DNA of 64,000 nt from Candidatus Methylomirabilota bacterium. Lineage in GTDB: Bacteria; Methylomirabilota; Methylomirabilia; Methylomirabilales; Methylomirabilaceae. The notes under the pieces were generated by a model. It saw only the letters and a list, made by a program, of their open reading frames with translations. It was not told where the DNA came from and made no database searches. The stretch covers positions 1 to 64,000 of the forward strand of contig JAGWQH010000036.1 of assembly GCA_028870115.1 (NCBI GenBank). Reading direction: 5' to 3'. The translations under genes were made by a program, and so were the position numbers. Below, piece by piece: positions 27,911-35,408 of this stretch (positions are counted from its first letter, which is position 1; each line of letters starts with the position of its first letter).

Positions 27911-28061
27911 AATACCAGTGTAGTGAGTCTCACGCTTGTTTATATTTACCGTTCGCCCTGAGCCAGTCGAAGGGCCGTATTATCAATACGTTCCATCCGT
28001 GGTTCGACAAGCTCACCGCGAACGGCCCGTAAAGGTATGTATGACTCACTACACTAGTGTA
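27911..28061. mobile_element. MITE-like palindromic element with 13-bp terminal inverted repeats
   Basis: AGTGTAGTGAGTC at 27917-27929 is repeated inverted at 28043-28055. Inside lie opposed arms GTTCGCCCTGAGC / CAGTCGAAGGGC and GTTCGACAAGCTC / GCGAACGGCC. The whole unit of about 140 bp can fold on itself and encodes nothing. It belongs to the same family as the repeats near 46.0 kb and 50.7 kb. It lies just upstream of the first gene of the signalling operon, so it may separate that gene from its promoter. Confidence 0.65.
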
Positions 28062-28125
28062 TGACGATGGCTGCTTGCACGCAACTGCTTCGACTTCGGC
28101 GGTCGCAAATACGCCAAATGACGTA

Positions 28126-28155
28126 TTGACAGGTATAGACGATGCCTTCTAGTAT
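28126..28155 (+). promoter_or_regulatory. Sigma-70-type promoter for the HbpS-like gene
   Basis: TTGACA at 28126-28131 and TAGTAT at 28150-28155 are spaced by 18 bp. Transcription would begin near 28162, giving a leader of about 220 bases before the ATG at 28381. No competing gene start with a ribosome site lies in that leader. Confidence 0.6.
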
Positions 28156-28380
28156 GCCGCAACGCGACCGCAGACTAGAGTCGCTTCATCGTAGCAGGTA
28201 TACAGTGTCCATGGATGCGAGTGGGCCAAGAATGTGGCGCACCGCGGACCGAGAAAGGAGGGAGCGCAACAGCAAGGGAAATGCGAGTAAGGTCTGGCTG
28301 TGGAACAGCGCATTGGGCGTGTATGGCGCCTACGGTGTGAGTGAAGGCAATTGTGACAACCGTGAAAGGAGCTAGAAGGC

Positions 28381-29211
28381 ATGGACAGATTGAGAAGGCA
28401 TCGTAAAATCTTTACGTGTGGGCTCGCAGGTGTCGTTGCCGGTTTTGTCATTGCCGTGAATGGAGCCTTTGCTGCAGGCGGCTCAGTTGGCTCCTGCGCG
28501 GCCCTGCCTAATTGGGCCACCTTGCACGCCGCGCTTAAAAGTGTAGCCCCGGACAGCAGCGGTCTGCAGCTCAACATGTGGGCCACCGTGATCAACCGAG
28601 ACGGCATTGTCTGTGCCGTGGCCTTCACTGGTCCGAATCGAGGTGCTCAGTGGCCTGGCAGCCGGGTCATCTCCGCCCAGAAGGCCAATACCGCTAATGC
28701 ATTCAGTCTGTCCGGCTTGGCGCTTGCGACCGCCAACCTTTACTTTGCCGTCCAGCCTGGAGGAAGCCTGTTCGGGTTGCAGGAAAGTAATCCCGTAGAT
28801 GCGGCGGTTGCTTACGCAGATCCTGCGAGTTCATTTGGCCTGTCGGGTGATCCGATGGTTGGTCAGAGAATTGGCGGCGTCAATGTCTTCGGCGGGGGCC
28901 TTGCGTTATATAACAGTAACGGCACGCTCGTCGGAGGGGTTGGCGTGAGCGGCGATACCTCCTGCACCGACCACGTTGTCGCCTGGAACTTGCGCCACGC
29001 ATTGGGGCTGGACCATCTGGCGGGATTGTTCCCAGTCTCTGGGGATGCGGCCCGCCCCGACAACATGGTTCAGGACATTGTGTTCGCTTCTGCACCCTCC
29101 CAGCCTGCTGATCCTGGTCACGTCACCGGGGCCGCCAATAGTCTTAGCGGCTTCGGGCACCCTATTTGCCTGAACAACCCGGATCTCTCCGCTCTTCCGG
29201 CAGTACAGTAG
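28381..29211 (+). CDS. Secreted HbpS/GlcG-like (DUF336) protein
   Basis: This 276-residue protein has a clear signal peptide (FTCGLAGVVAGFVIAVNGAFAA, cleaved near AFA-AGG). The mature part shows the HbpS/GlcG pattern: WATVINRDGIVCAVAF, RVISAQKANTANAFS, GGLALYNSNGTLVGGVGVSG and DHVVAWNLRHALGL. Family members bind heme or small cofactors outside the cell. AAGGAGCTAGAAGGC precedes the ATG. A strong hairpin follows the gene, then a lipoprotein gene. Heme binding here is an inference from the family. Confidence 0.75.
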   Translation: MDRLRRHRKIFTCGLAGVVAGFVIAVNGAFAAGGSVGSCAALPNWATLHAALKSVAPDSSGLQLNMWATVINRDGIVCAVAFTGPNRGAQWPGSRVISAQKANTANAFSLSGLALATANLYFAVQPGGSLFGLQESNPVDAAVAYADPASSFGLSGDPMVGQRIGGVNVFGGGLALYNSNGTLVGGVGVSGDTSCTDHVVAWNLRHALGLDHLAGLFPVSGDAARPDNMVQDIVFASAPSQPADPGHVTGAANSLSGFGHPICLNNPDLSALPAVQ

Positions 29212-29248
29212 AGTATCAGCCTGGGTCGGCTGAGAGAAAGGCGACCGA

Positions 29249-29285
29249 GGGCCGCAGGATCGCCATATTGGCGATCCTGCGGCCC
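29249..29285 (+). terminator. Perfect 17-bp stem hairpin after the HbpS-like gene
   Basis: GGGCCGCAGGATCGCCA at 29249-29265 pairs perfectly with 29269-29285 around a TAT loop. It lies 38 bases past the stop. There is no T-run after it, so it is either a Rho-assisted terminator, an mRNA-protecting stem, or a palindromic repeat. The short direct repeat GGCAGTACAGT occurs on both sides (near 29200 and 29290). Confidence 0.55.
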
Positions 29286-29321
29286 AGCAGGCAGTACAGT
29301 GGGGCTTGACAGGAGGACAAT

Positions 29322-29831
29322 GTGACAACGCGACAGGTCGTGATGGCCCGAGGCTGGTGGGTGCTGTTGTTGGCGCCCCTGTTTGTCGGCTGCGCCGTGA
29401 TGCAGACTCAAGGCAGTGTCGATCCGGCTGGTCGGTTGCGGGAACGCGCGAGCCAGTACTGGGACGCCAGGATCAAAGGCGACCTGATGACCGCCTACAC
29501 CACGCACGAGCCGGCCTTCAGGCGGGCGGTCTCATTGCAAACCTTCGCTCCGAGCATGGGAGTGACCCGCGTCCTGGCCTACCAGATCGTGGAGGTGCGG
29601 ATCGAGGGCGATTTAGGATTTGTGCGGGTAAAAATGCAGGGTGCGTCGCCATTCGCGCCACCGGGCAAACAGGCCGGCCTGAACTGGCAGGAGATGGAGG
29701 AACGGTGGGTGCGGGTAGATAGGGAGTGGTACCGGAAGTTCCGGTTTCCCTCCAAGGACCCTTACCCTCCGGTGAACTGGGATGACGTCACCATCGGTCT
29801 GCCGACCATCACTTCTCCGTCAGGGCCGTAA
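29322..29831 (+). CDS. Predicted lipoprotein of unknown function
   Basis: This 169-residue protein has an N-terminal lipoprotein signal (WWVLLLAPLFVGCAVM) with lipobox FVGC, so it is probably anchored to a membrane by lipidated Cys. The mature part (RLRERASQYWDARIKGDLM, then a strand-rich WVRVDREWYRKFRFP end) has the layout of NTF2-like domains that occur in small lipoproteins. The GTG start follows an AGGAGG site. I recognise no specific family. Confidence 0.7.
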   Translation: MTTRQVVMARGWWVLLLAPLFVGCAVMQTQGSVDPAGRLRERASQYWDARIKGDLMTAYTTHEPAFRRAVSLQTFAPSMGVTRVLAYQIVEVRIEGDLGFVRVKMQGASPFAPPGKQAGLNWQEMEERWVRVDREWYRKFRFPSKDPYPPVNWDDVTIGLPTITSPSGP

Positions 29832-29900
29832 GGCCACCGAGTCGCGGGCCCCAGGACGGCGCGGGCTCCAAAGAGACTACGGTCGGCCAAGATGATAGTC

Positions 29901-31112
29901 TTATCGGATGACGGAGAAATCAAACCCCTGAAGCGTACCCTGCACATGATTAAGGAAGGCGCTGGCGTAGGCGCCGTCGATGAGACGATGATCATAAGAG
30001 AGGCAGAGGTAGGCCATTGAACGGATGACGACGGTGTCGTCGATCACGACCGGCCGCTTCACTACCCTGCCCAGGCCCAGGATGGCCGTCTGCGGCTGAA
30101 CAATGATCGGTGTTCCGATCATGGTTCCTAACGCGCCGAAGTTGTTGACCGTGAAGGTGCCTTCGTGGACCTCCTCCAGGCTGAGCCGTTTGTCGCGAGC
30201 CCGTGCGGCCAGATCAGCCAACTGTTTTGTCAGGGTCAGGAAGCCCTTCTTGTCTGCCTCCCGCAGTACCGGGACAATGAGACCTTCCTCCAGGGCCACA
30301 GCGATCCCGATATTGATCGCGTGTTTGACGATGATCCCCTCACGGGTGAAGGAGGCGTTCATGAGCGGATAGGCCCGCAGACCATCCGCGACGGCCTTCA
30401 CTACAAAGGGAAGAAAGGTGAGCGTGATTCCGGTCTGCTTGAGGAAGGCGTCATGGTGTGCCTGCCGGTATCGGTCGATGGCCGTCATATCGACCTCATG
30501 GATCTGCGTGACGTGAGCAGCGGTCCGCTGGCTCCGGATCATATGCTCAGCGATGGCCTTTCGCATAGGGCTGATCGGGAGGATCTGGTCTTCGACAAGG
30601 GGAGTGGGAGGTTCAGGGGATACTTGGGGCGCGGCAGCGGTCGTCTGTGATCGCTGCGCGATGAAATCCAGCAGATCCGTCCTGGTGACGCGACCCTCTG
30701 AGCCGGTTCCTCTCACCTGGGTGAGATCCACGCCGTATTCCTTTGCCAGTTCGAGGACTGCCGGGGAGTACCACGTCTTTGGCCGAGCGACGGTCTCCGT
30801 AACGGTCGTTGTCACCGGAACGGCAACTTCTCGTTGCTCAATCGGCCTGTCGGAGGAGACAATGCTGGAGGGTAGCGACTCAGTGATATAGGCCAGCACA
30901 GCGCCGACCGGCGCCGTGCTGCCTTCCTGGACAACGACCTCAGTGAGGATCCCGACCGCAGGCGAGGGGATCTCGACGTCTACCTTATCCGTAGAAATGG
31001 CCAGCAGCGGCTCGTCTTTGGCGACGAGTTCCCCGACCTTTTTAAGCCAAGTGACAACCGTCCCCTCAGCGACGCTCTCGCCCATCTGGGGCATGACGAC
31101 TTCAGTGAGCAT
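29901..31112 (-). CDS. 2-oxoacid dehydrogenase E2, dihydrolipoamide acyltransferase
   Basis: This 403-residue E2 core protein has one lipoyl domain with the lipoylated lysine in EPLLAISTDKVDVEIPSP (about residues 1-80). A Pro/Thr-rich linker, an E1/E3-binding domain (YSPAVLELAKEYGVDLTQVRG) and a CoA-acyltransferase domain ending in SYDHRLIDGAYASAF (HxxxDG) follow. It is the last gene of an E1alpha-E1beta-E2 operon. The substrate (pyruvate, acetoin or branched-chain 2-oxoacids) is not settled by sequence; the nearby acyl-CoA genes make a branched-chain substrate plausible. Confidence 0.92.
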   Translation of the reverse strand: MLTEVVMPQMGESVAEGTVVTWLKKVGELVAKDEPLLAISTDKVDVEIPSPAVGILTEVVVQEGSTAPVGAVLAYITESLPSSIVSSDRPIEQREVAVPVTTTVTETVARPKTWYSPAVLELAKEYGVDLTQVRGTGSEGRVTRTDLLDFIAQRSQTTAAAPQVSPEPPTPLVEDQILPISPMRKAIAEHMIRSQRTAAHVTQIHEVDMTAIDRYRQAHHDAFLKQTGITLTFLPFVVKAVADGLRAYPLMNASFTREGIIVKHAINIGIAVALEEGLIVPVLREADKKGFLTLTKQLADLAARARDKRLSLEEVHEGTFTVNNFGALGTMIGTPIIVQPQTAILGLGRVVKRPVVIDDTVVIRSMAYLCLSYDHRLIDGAYASAFLNHVQGTLQGFDFSVIR

Positions 31113-31121
31113 AGTCGGCGC

Positions 31122-32093
31122 TCAGAAGCCGGCCAGCTCTCGCGCCTTGCCGGCGATTGTGTCGGCATTGGGCAGATATGCCTCCTCCAGTACGGGACTG
31201 AAGGGAACAGGGGTATGGGGGGCTGCCACGCGGACGATAGGAGCATCCAGATACTGGAAGAGTTCCTCTCCGATCCGGGCCGCGATCTCGCCTCCGATGC
31301 CGCCGGTCTTCGACGCCTCATGTACCACTATTGCCCGTCCGGTCTTCTTGACCGAGGCGGCGATTGTGGCCATATCCATGGGCTGAAGTGTTCGGAGGTC
31401 CAGCACCTCTAAGTCGATCCCCTCAGGTATGAGCCGCTCTGCGGCTGCGAGTGACTGCTGGAGCATGGCGCCGTAGGTGATCACGCTGATGGTAGTGCCT
31501 GCTCTTTTCACCTCCGCCTGGCCGATCGGCACGATCGTATCTCCCTCCGGCACCTCCCCTTTGATATGACGATAGAGGTACTTGTGCTCAAAGTAGATCA
31601 CGGGGTTGGGATCGCGGATGGCGGCTTTCAGGAGGCCTTTGGCATCAGCAGGAGTAGAGGGGGCCACCAGCTTCAGGCCGGCCACATGAAAAAACCACGC
31701 CTCGGGGCACTGGGAATGAAACGGCCCCGCGTGGATGCCGCCGCCGTAGGGGGCCCGAATAACCAGGGGGACCGGTTCGCCGATGCGGTAGTGATGTTTG
31801 GCCGCCATGTTGACGATCTGGTCGAAGGCACAGGCGATGAAGTCGGAAAACTGCATTTCGACCACCGGCCGCATTCCCATGAGGGCCGCGCCGATCGCGG
31901 CCCCGACGAACGCCGACTCGGACAACGGCGTGTCAATGACACGCTCCGGCCCGAACTTATCGAGGAATCCCTTTGTCACCTTGAAGGCGCCGCCGTAGAC
32001 TCCGATGTCCTCTCCGAGCATGAAGACGCGCTCGTCCCGGTCCATTTCTTCCCACAGGGCTTGGCGGATCGCTTCGAGATAGGTGATTTCCAT
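31122..32093 (-). CDS. 2-oxoacid dehydrogenase E1 component, beta subunit
   Basis: This 323-residue transketolase-type subunit pairs with the E1 alpha subunit to decarboxylate a 2-oxoacid with thiamine diphosphate. It shows MLGEDIGVYGGAFKVTKGF, RVIDTPLSESAFVGAAIGAA, PVVEMQFSDF and VVHEASKTGGIGGEIAARI, all typical of PdhB/BkdA2. It ends nine bases before the E2 start. Active-site residues cannot be assigned to a substrate class by eye. Confidence 0.93.
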   Translation of the reverse strand: MEITYLEAIRQALWEEMDRDERVFMLGEDIGVYGGAFKVTKGFLDKFGPERVIDTPLSESAFVGAAIGAALMGMRPVVEMQFSDFIACAFDQIVNMAAKHHYRIGEPVPLVIRAPYGGGIHAGPFHSQCPEAWFFHVAGLKLVAPSTPADAKGLLKAAIRDPNPVIYFEHKYLYRHIKGEVPEGDTIVPIGQAEVKRAGTTISVITYGAMLQQSLAAAERLIPEGIDLEVLDLRTLQPMDMATIAASVKKTGRAIVVHEASKTGGIGGEIAARIGEELFQYLDAPIVRVAAPHTPVPFSPVLEEAYLPNADTIAGKARELAGF

Positions 32094-32131
32094 CCTCTCC
32101 TCACATATGGCGAATAGCTGTTAGCCGGCAG

Positions 32132-33106
32132 CTAAGCGGCGTAGACTCCATCGAGAAGCTCCTTTGCATCCGGAAGCGGGCTTGATTCTGCGAATAGGAC
32201 CGCCTCCTCGATCTCCTTCGCGATGCGGTCGTCGATCTCCTTGGCGGAAGTGTCATCAAGGAGCTTGCAGTCCCGCAGATACGCTGCGAATCGATCGATG
32301 GGATCCCGCTTTCGCCACTCTTCGAGCAGGGCAGGTGGAACATACAGGGCGTCATCATGCTCGGCATGACCTCGCATCCGCATCGTTTTGCCTTCCACGA
32401 GCGCAGGGCCTTCGCCCGCTCTCGCGCGAGCGACCGCCTCGGAGACGGAGTCGCGGACAGCGAGCACATCGTTGCCATCCACGATGATGCCCGGCATCCC
32501 ATAGGCCTTGGCGCGATCGGCTATATGCTCGACAGCCATCTGACGGGAGAGCGGGGTGGAGTAGGCGTACTGATTGTTGTGGCAGACGAAGACGACGGGC
32601 AGTTTCAGCACCGCCGCGAAGTTCAAAGCCTCATGAAAATCACCGCGACTTGACGCGCCATCGCCGAAGAAGGCCGCGACTACTCGCCGCTCGCGCCGAA
32701 GCTTGAAGGTGAGGGCAACGCCCGCCGCCACCGGCAGCAGGTCGGCCATCGGACTGATGAATCCGATGATGCCTCGTGTGATATCGCCGAAATGAACATT
32801 ACCATCCCGTCCCCGGGTCAGTCCGGTCTGCTTGGCCAGGTACTGGGCCATATACTCCTTCGGCGTGATTCCCTTCGTGAGATTCGCGCCGAGGTCCCGA
32901 TGAGTGGGGGCGATGACATCGTCTGGCTCCAGTGCGGAGGCGCTACCCACTGCGATGGCCTCTTCGCCGGTGCCGAGGTAGACGCCGCCGACGATCTTAC
33001 CCTGTCGGTAGAGCGTAATCACCCGCTGTTCCAGGCCGCGGGTGAGCTTGAGGTAGTAGTAAATGTTGCGTAGTTCCGCTGGTGTGGGCTTCTGGACCCC
33101 TATCAC
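32132..33106 (-). CDS. 2-oxoacid dehydrogenase E1 component, alpha subunit
   Basis: This 324-residue thiamine-diphosphate subunit has the cofactor motif GDGASSRGDFHEALNFA ending at CHNNQYAYSTP, a conserved RMRGHAEHDDALY near the phosphorylation-loop region, and HRDLGANLTKG. It begins with GTG 33106 after GGAGGGGAGAGG. A good promoter lies just upstream. No E3 (dihydrolipoamide dehydrogenase) or lipoate ligase gene is in the window, so E3 must be shared with another complex. Confidence 0.93.
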   Translation of the reverse strand: MIGVQKPTPAELRNIYYYLKLTRGLEQRVITLYRQGKIVGGVYLGTGEEAIAVGSASALEPDDVIAPTHRDLGANLTKGITPKEYMAQYLAKQTGLTRGRDGNVHFGDITRGIIGFISPMADLLPVAAGVALTFKLRRERRVVAAFFGDGASSRGDFHEALNFAAVLKLPVVFVCHNNQYAYSTPLSRQMAVEHIADRAKAYGMPGIIVDGNDVLAVRDSVSEAVARARAGEGPALVEGKTMRMRGHAEHDDALYVPPALLEEWRKRDPIDRFAAYLRDCKLLDDTSAKEIDDRIAKEIEEAVLFAESSPLPDAKELLDGVYAA

Positions 33107-33155
33107 GTCACCTCTCCCCTCCGTTGTAAAGAGCGGCTTCGTCTCGACCGGCCGT

Positions 33156-33184
33156 AGTATAATTGGTCGAAACCGAGTTTGTAA
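33156..33184 (-). promoter_or_regulatory. Promoter of the 2-oxoacid dehydrogenase operon
   Basis: Read on the minus strand, TTACAA (33184-33179) and TATACT (33161-33156) are spaced by 17 bp. Transcription would start near 33149, giving a leader of about 43 bases to the E1 alpha GTG. An imperfect inverted repeat (GGTTTCGACC / GGTCGAGAC) straddles the -10 and may be an operator. Confidence 0.6.
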
Positions 33185-33221
33185 ATCATTTCGTCATGCC
33201 CAAGAATGAACATTAGAATGC

Positions 33222-33298
33222 GTCATTGCGAGCGCAGCGAAGCAATCCAACCGTTCCACGCTGAGATTGCCGCGCACCCTTCGGGTGCTCGCAATGAC
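33222..33298. repeat. Palindromic dispersed repeat, GTCATTGCGAGC family
   Basis: Perfect 12-bp terminal inverted repeats GTCATTGCGAGC (33222-33233) and GCTCGCAATGAC (33287-33298) flank a short variable middle. Related units occur at 42027-42116 and 47850-47950, and a half unit at 49279-49309. Confidence 0.75.
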
Positions 33299-33372
33299 AG
33301 GCAAATGAATGGGTTGCGCGATCAATCTCTATTCTTGGATCACATATACGACAACCTTCGCCATCCGTGTTC

Positions 33373-33486
33373 TCAACGCCCTGCGGCGAACATCATCAGG
33401 ACGATCAAAGCAATCGCGACAGCCGCCACAATCAGCAGTAGGCGGGTGGCTCTTCGTGTGTATTTGTGTATCTGCCGTTGCGACAT
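33373..33486 (-). CDS. 37-residue single-pass membrane peptide
   Basis: A short ORF begins with ATG at 33486 and stops at 33373. A GGAG ribosome site lies six bases before the start. The product has a basic N-terminus (MSQRQIHKYTRRATR) and then one uninterrupted hydrophobic segment (LLLIVAAVAIALIVLMMFAA) ending in GR. This is the layout of small bacterial membrane peptides such as regulatory or type I toxin-like proteins. I recognise no family. It is on the same strand as, and upstream of, the dehydrogenase operon, but separated by its promoter. Confidence 0.5.
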   Translation of the reverse strand: MSQRQIHKYTRRATRLLLIVAAVAIALIVLMMFAAGR

Positions 33487-33738
33487 CTCTTACTCCACCG
33501 CGTCATTGGTTCGCCTCACCGCTCCCCCCAATGACCGCTTTTACCATAGCATATGGCGCTTGAGCTCTGCTACAGGAGATCACTGTTCTCTCTCACCGTA
33601 GGGACGGGGTTGATCCCGGCCCATACAACTTTCTTGTTAAGTGTCTGGAAAGGTTATAGAGTTTTGGGCCAGCTTCAAGAACAGTTGGTCAGGATAGGCT
33701 GATCAGCTTACCTGATAGGTCCACCCTTCTTCTGAACT

Positions 33739-34185
33739 ATGCTCGATCAACTCATCAAACGTTACGATTGGTATGACCACCCAGAGGGGTTGAAATTTGT
33801 CGAGACCCATCGCGATGAATATCGCACCTCGGGCCATTGGTTGATGCTTCCGGGAACGTTTTCAGCATTCCATCGTGTCCTCAACAATGAAGAGCTCTGG
33901 TATATTCATTACGGCAAGATCACGCTTCATACCATCGATACGAGAGGGAGACTCAGATCGCTCACATTAGGCCCTGACGTTTCTGCGGGCGAATCCCCGG
34001 TTATCGCGGTTCCGAAGAATTGTTGGCAAGCCGCTGAAATCGGCGATGGAGTTCCCTATGCATTTGGATCAGTCGTGTGTGCGCCGGCGTTTCGTTTTGA
34101 ACTATTCGAGATCGGCAATCGCCAATGTCTTATTGAGAAATTCCCTCGGTATGGAGAGGTAATTTCTCGATTGACTATGCCGTGA
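33739..34185 (+). CDS. Cupin_5 (DUF985) family protein
   Basis: This 148-residue protein of the cupin_5 family opens with LIKRYDWYDHPEGLKFVETH. It keeps the beta-barrel pattern TFSAFHRVLNNEELWYIHYG, then IAVPKNCWQAAEIGDGVPYAFGSVVCAPAFRFELFE. Members are small cupins with sugar-isomerase-like folds; the natural substrate is not known. The gene stands alone between divergent and convergent neighbours. Confidence 0.82.
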   Translation: MLDQLIKRYDWYDHPEGLKFVETHRDEYRTSGHWLMLPGTFSAFHRVLNNEELWYIHYGKITLHTIDTRGRLRSLTLGPDVSAGESPVIAVPKNCWQAAEIGDGVPYAFGSVVCAPAFRFELFEIGNRQCLIEKFPRYGEVISRLTMP

Positions 34186-34265
34186 TCAATCAGGTCGAAC
34201 CAGTTGTGGAAGCCGGCCCTCTCACGAGGGGTAAAATCCCGATACCAACGTTTTCATGTACGCCG

Positions 34266-34862
34266 TTAAGTGTCGGAGTTCGCCGGTGGACCTTGCAGGT
34301 GTTGCTGTAACTGAAGCAGCGCAAAGGCGTTTGGGTGAACCCGCAATCCCTTTTGCTTCAGCACATGAAGACGATCACTCAGGGTCGTTGGATCGAAGTG
34401 ACCATGCAGGATCTCGCGATCGAAAAGTCCCCGCACTTCATCTGTGATCGCTCTGAGCCGTAACCAACCACGCAGGTAATACGCTATGTAGCCTGTCATC
34501 AGAACAACCAAAGCCCACGCCCCAAGAGACTGACGGTTGAAGCCGTGCGAGAAGAGCGCATAAATGATACCCAACACCCAGATGGTGATGACCCCGGCGT
34601 AAATGATCCAAGGTCCAACTCGCGGGAACGTACGAACCCAAAATCCGTCCGGCTGCAAGCCAGTCCGTGTGAATCGCTGAAGGGGAGCGTACTCAGAGTT
34701 GAGCAAGTGATAGAGAAGCTGCCTATTGCGATCGAGGCTGTGAAGTTCCGGCGATTCCAGGTACGATTGAACCAGATCCTCAATCTTCCGGCTTTCGCGC
34801 AGATACATAAACTCGCAGCCGCGTAACTCTTCGAGCTCTTTGATGAATGCGTGATGATCCAT
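34266..34862 (-). CDS. Hypothetical two-helix membrane protein
   Basis: This 198-residue protein starts at ATG 34862, six bases after GGAG; an upstream in-frame start at 34913 lacks a site. A soluble N-terminal helical region (KELEELRGCEFMYLRESRKI) precedes two transmembrane helices (WIIYAGVITIWVLGIIYALF and LGAWALVVLMTGYIAYYL). The cytoplasmic-looking C-terminal tail ends in Gln-rich LLQLQQHLQG. No family recognised. Confidence 0.65.
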   Translation of the reverse strand: MDHHAFIKELEELRGCEFMYLRESRKIEDLVQSYLESPELHSLDRNRQLLYHLLNSEYAPLQRFTRTGLQPDGFWVRTFPRVGPWIIYAGVITIWVLGIIYALFSHGFNRQSLGAWALVVLMTGYIAYYLRGWLRLRAITDEVRGLFDREILHGHFDPTTLSDRLHVLKQKGLRVHPNAFALLQLQQHLQGPPANSDT

Positions 34863-35014
34863 AGAGGCTCCGTAATTCTTTTCGCTCGCGTGACTTCGTA
34901 GAAAGCCACACACTTGTGACAGACCCGGCCCGGCCCCGTGGCTTGTGGTGCGTTCCTTCTAGCACAGGCCCGCTAAGGCGTCAAGCGCCAGACTCTCCCC
35001 GTTCCCGTAGCCTT

Positions 35015-35071
35015 GCGTGAGATATCTCTTGCTAACTCCTGAACAACACAATAGAATCCGCCCTAACTACA
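35015..35071 (+). repeat. 57-bp direct repeat carrying a promoter, copy 1
   Basis: This segment matches 37454-37510 with about four substitutions and one indel. Both copies preserve TTGCTA (here 35029-35034) and TAGAAT (35052-35057) at a 17-bp spacing, so it looks like a duplicated promoter. Here it lies upstream of a 51-codon ORF and the ankyrin gene. Confidence 0.65.
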
Positions 35072-35160
35072 AAAATAGTTAATGGAGTCAGCCCGACTAA
35101 TACGTTCACCAGCTTTTGCAGCGCCTTGTAACGCGACAGACGAAGTGAGGCTCACCCGAA

Positions 35161-35316
35161 ATGATTGGTGGGCAGTTTGGAAAATCCAAGAAGCGGATTG
35201 GTGTCGAGGAGCTTGGACGGCTTCCCCCTGAGCGATTCGAAACGTTAAGAGAGACATACTACGAAAAAGTATGGGAAGGAATCGTCTCACGCTTCGGAGT
35301 ACAAGGCCCAGTATGA
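35161..35316 (+). CDS. Possible 51-residue ORF of unknown function
   Basis: ATG 35161 to TGA 35316 encodes a charged peptide (IGVEELGRLPPERFETLRE, then YYEKVWEGIVSRFGVQ). It lies about 100 bases downstream of the promoter in the first direct repeat. A weak GAGG lies some 12 bases upstream. It may be the remnant of a larger gene. I give it low weight. Confidence 0.3.
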   Translation: MIGGQFGKSKKRIGVEELGRLPPERFETLRETYYEKVWEGIVSRFGVQGPV

Positions 35317-35408
35317 TGAGTTCGTGTGGCGTCCTGGCGGGGGATCGGCCTTAGCCACTTGCTGGACGAGGTGGACGGGCTGGGGTGTAAGATCTGAAAG
35401 GAAGTTAT

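Noticed and set aside
28142-28375. 77-codon plus-strand frame in the leader of the HbpS-like gene
   Set aside because: It starts within the promoter -10 region, has no ribosome site and an Arg/Ser-rich translation.
33206-33601. Plus-strand frame of 131 codons before the cupin gene
   Set aside because: It begins in the GTCATTGCGAGC palindrome, whose translation (CERSEAIQ) is a known artefact of that repeat, and the rest is unlike any protein.
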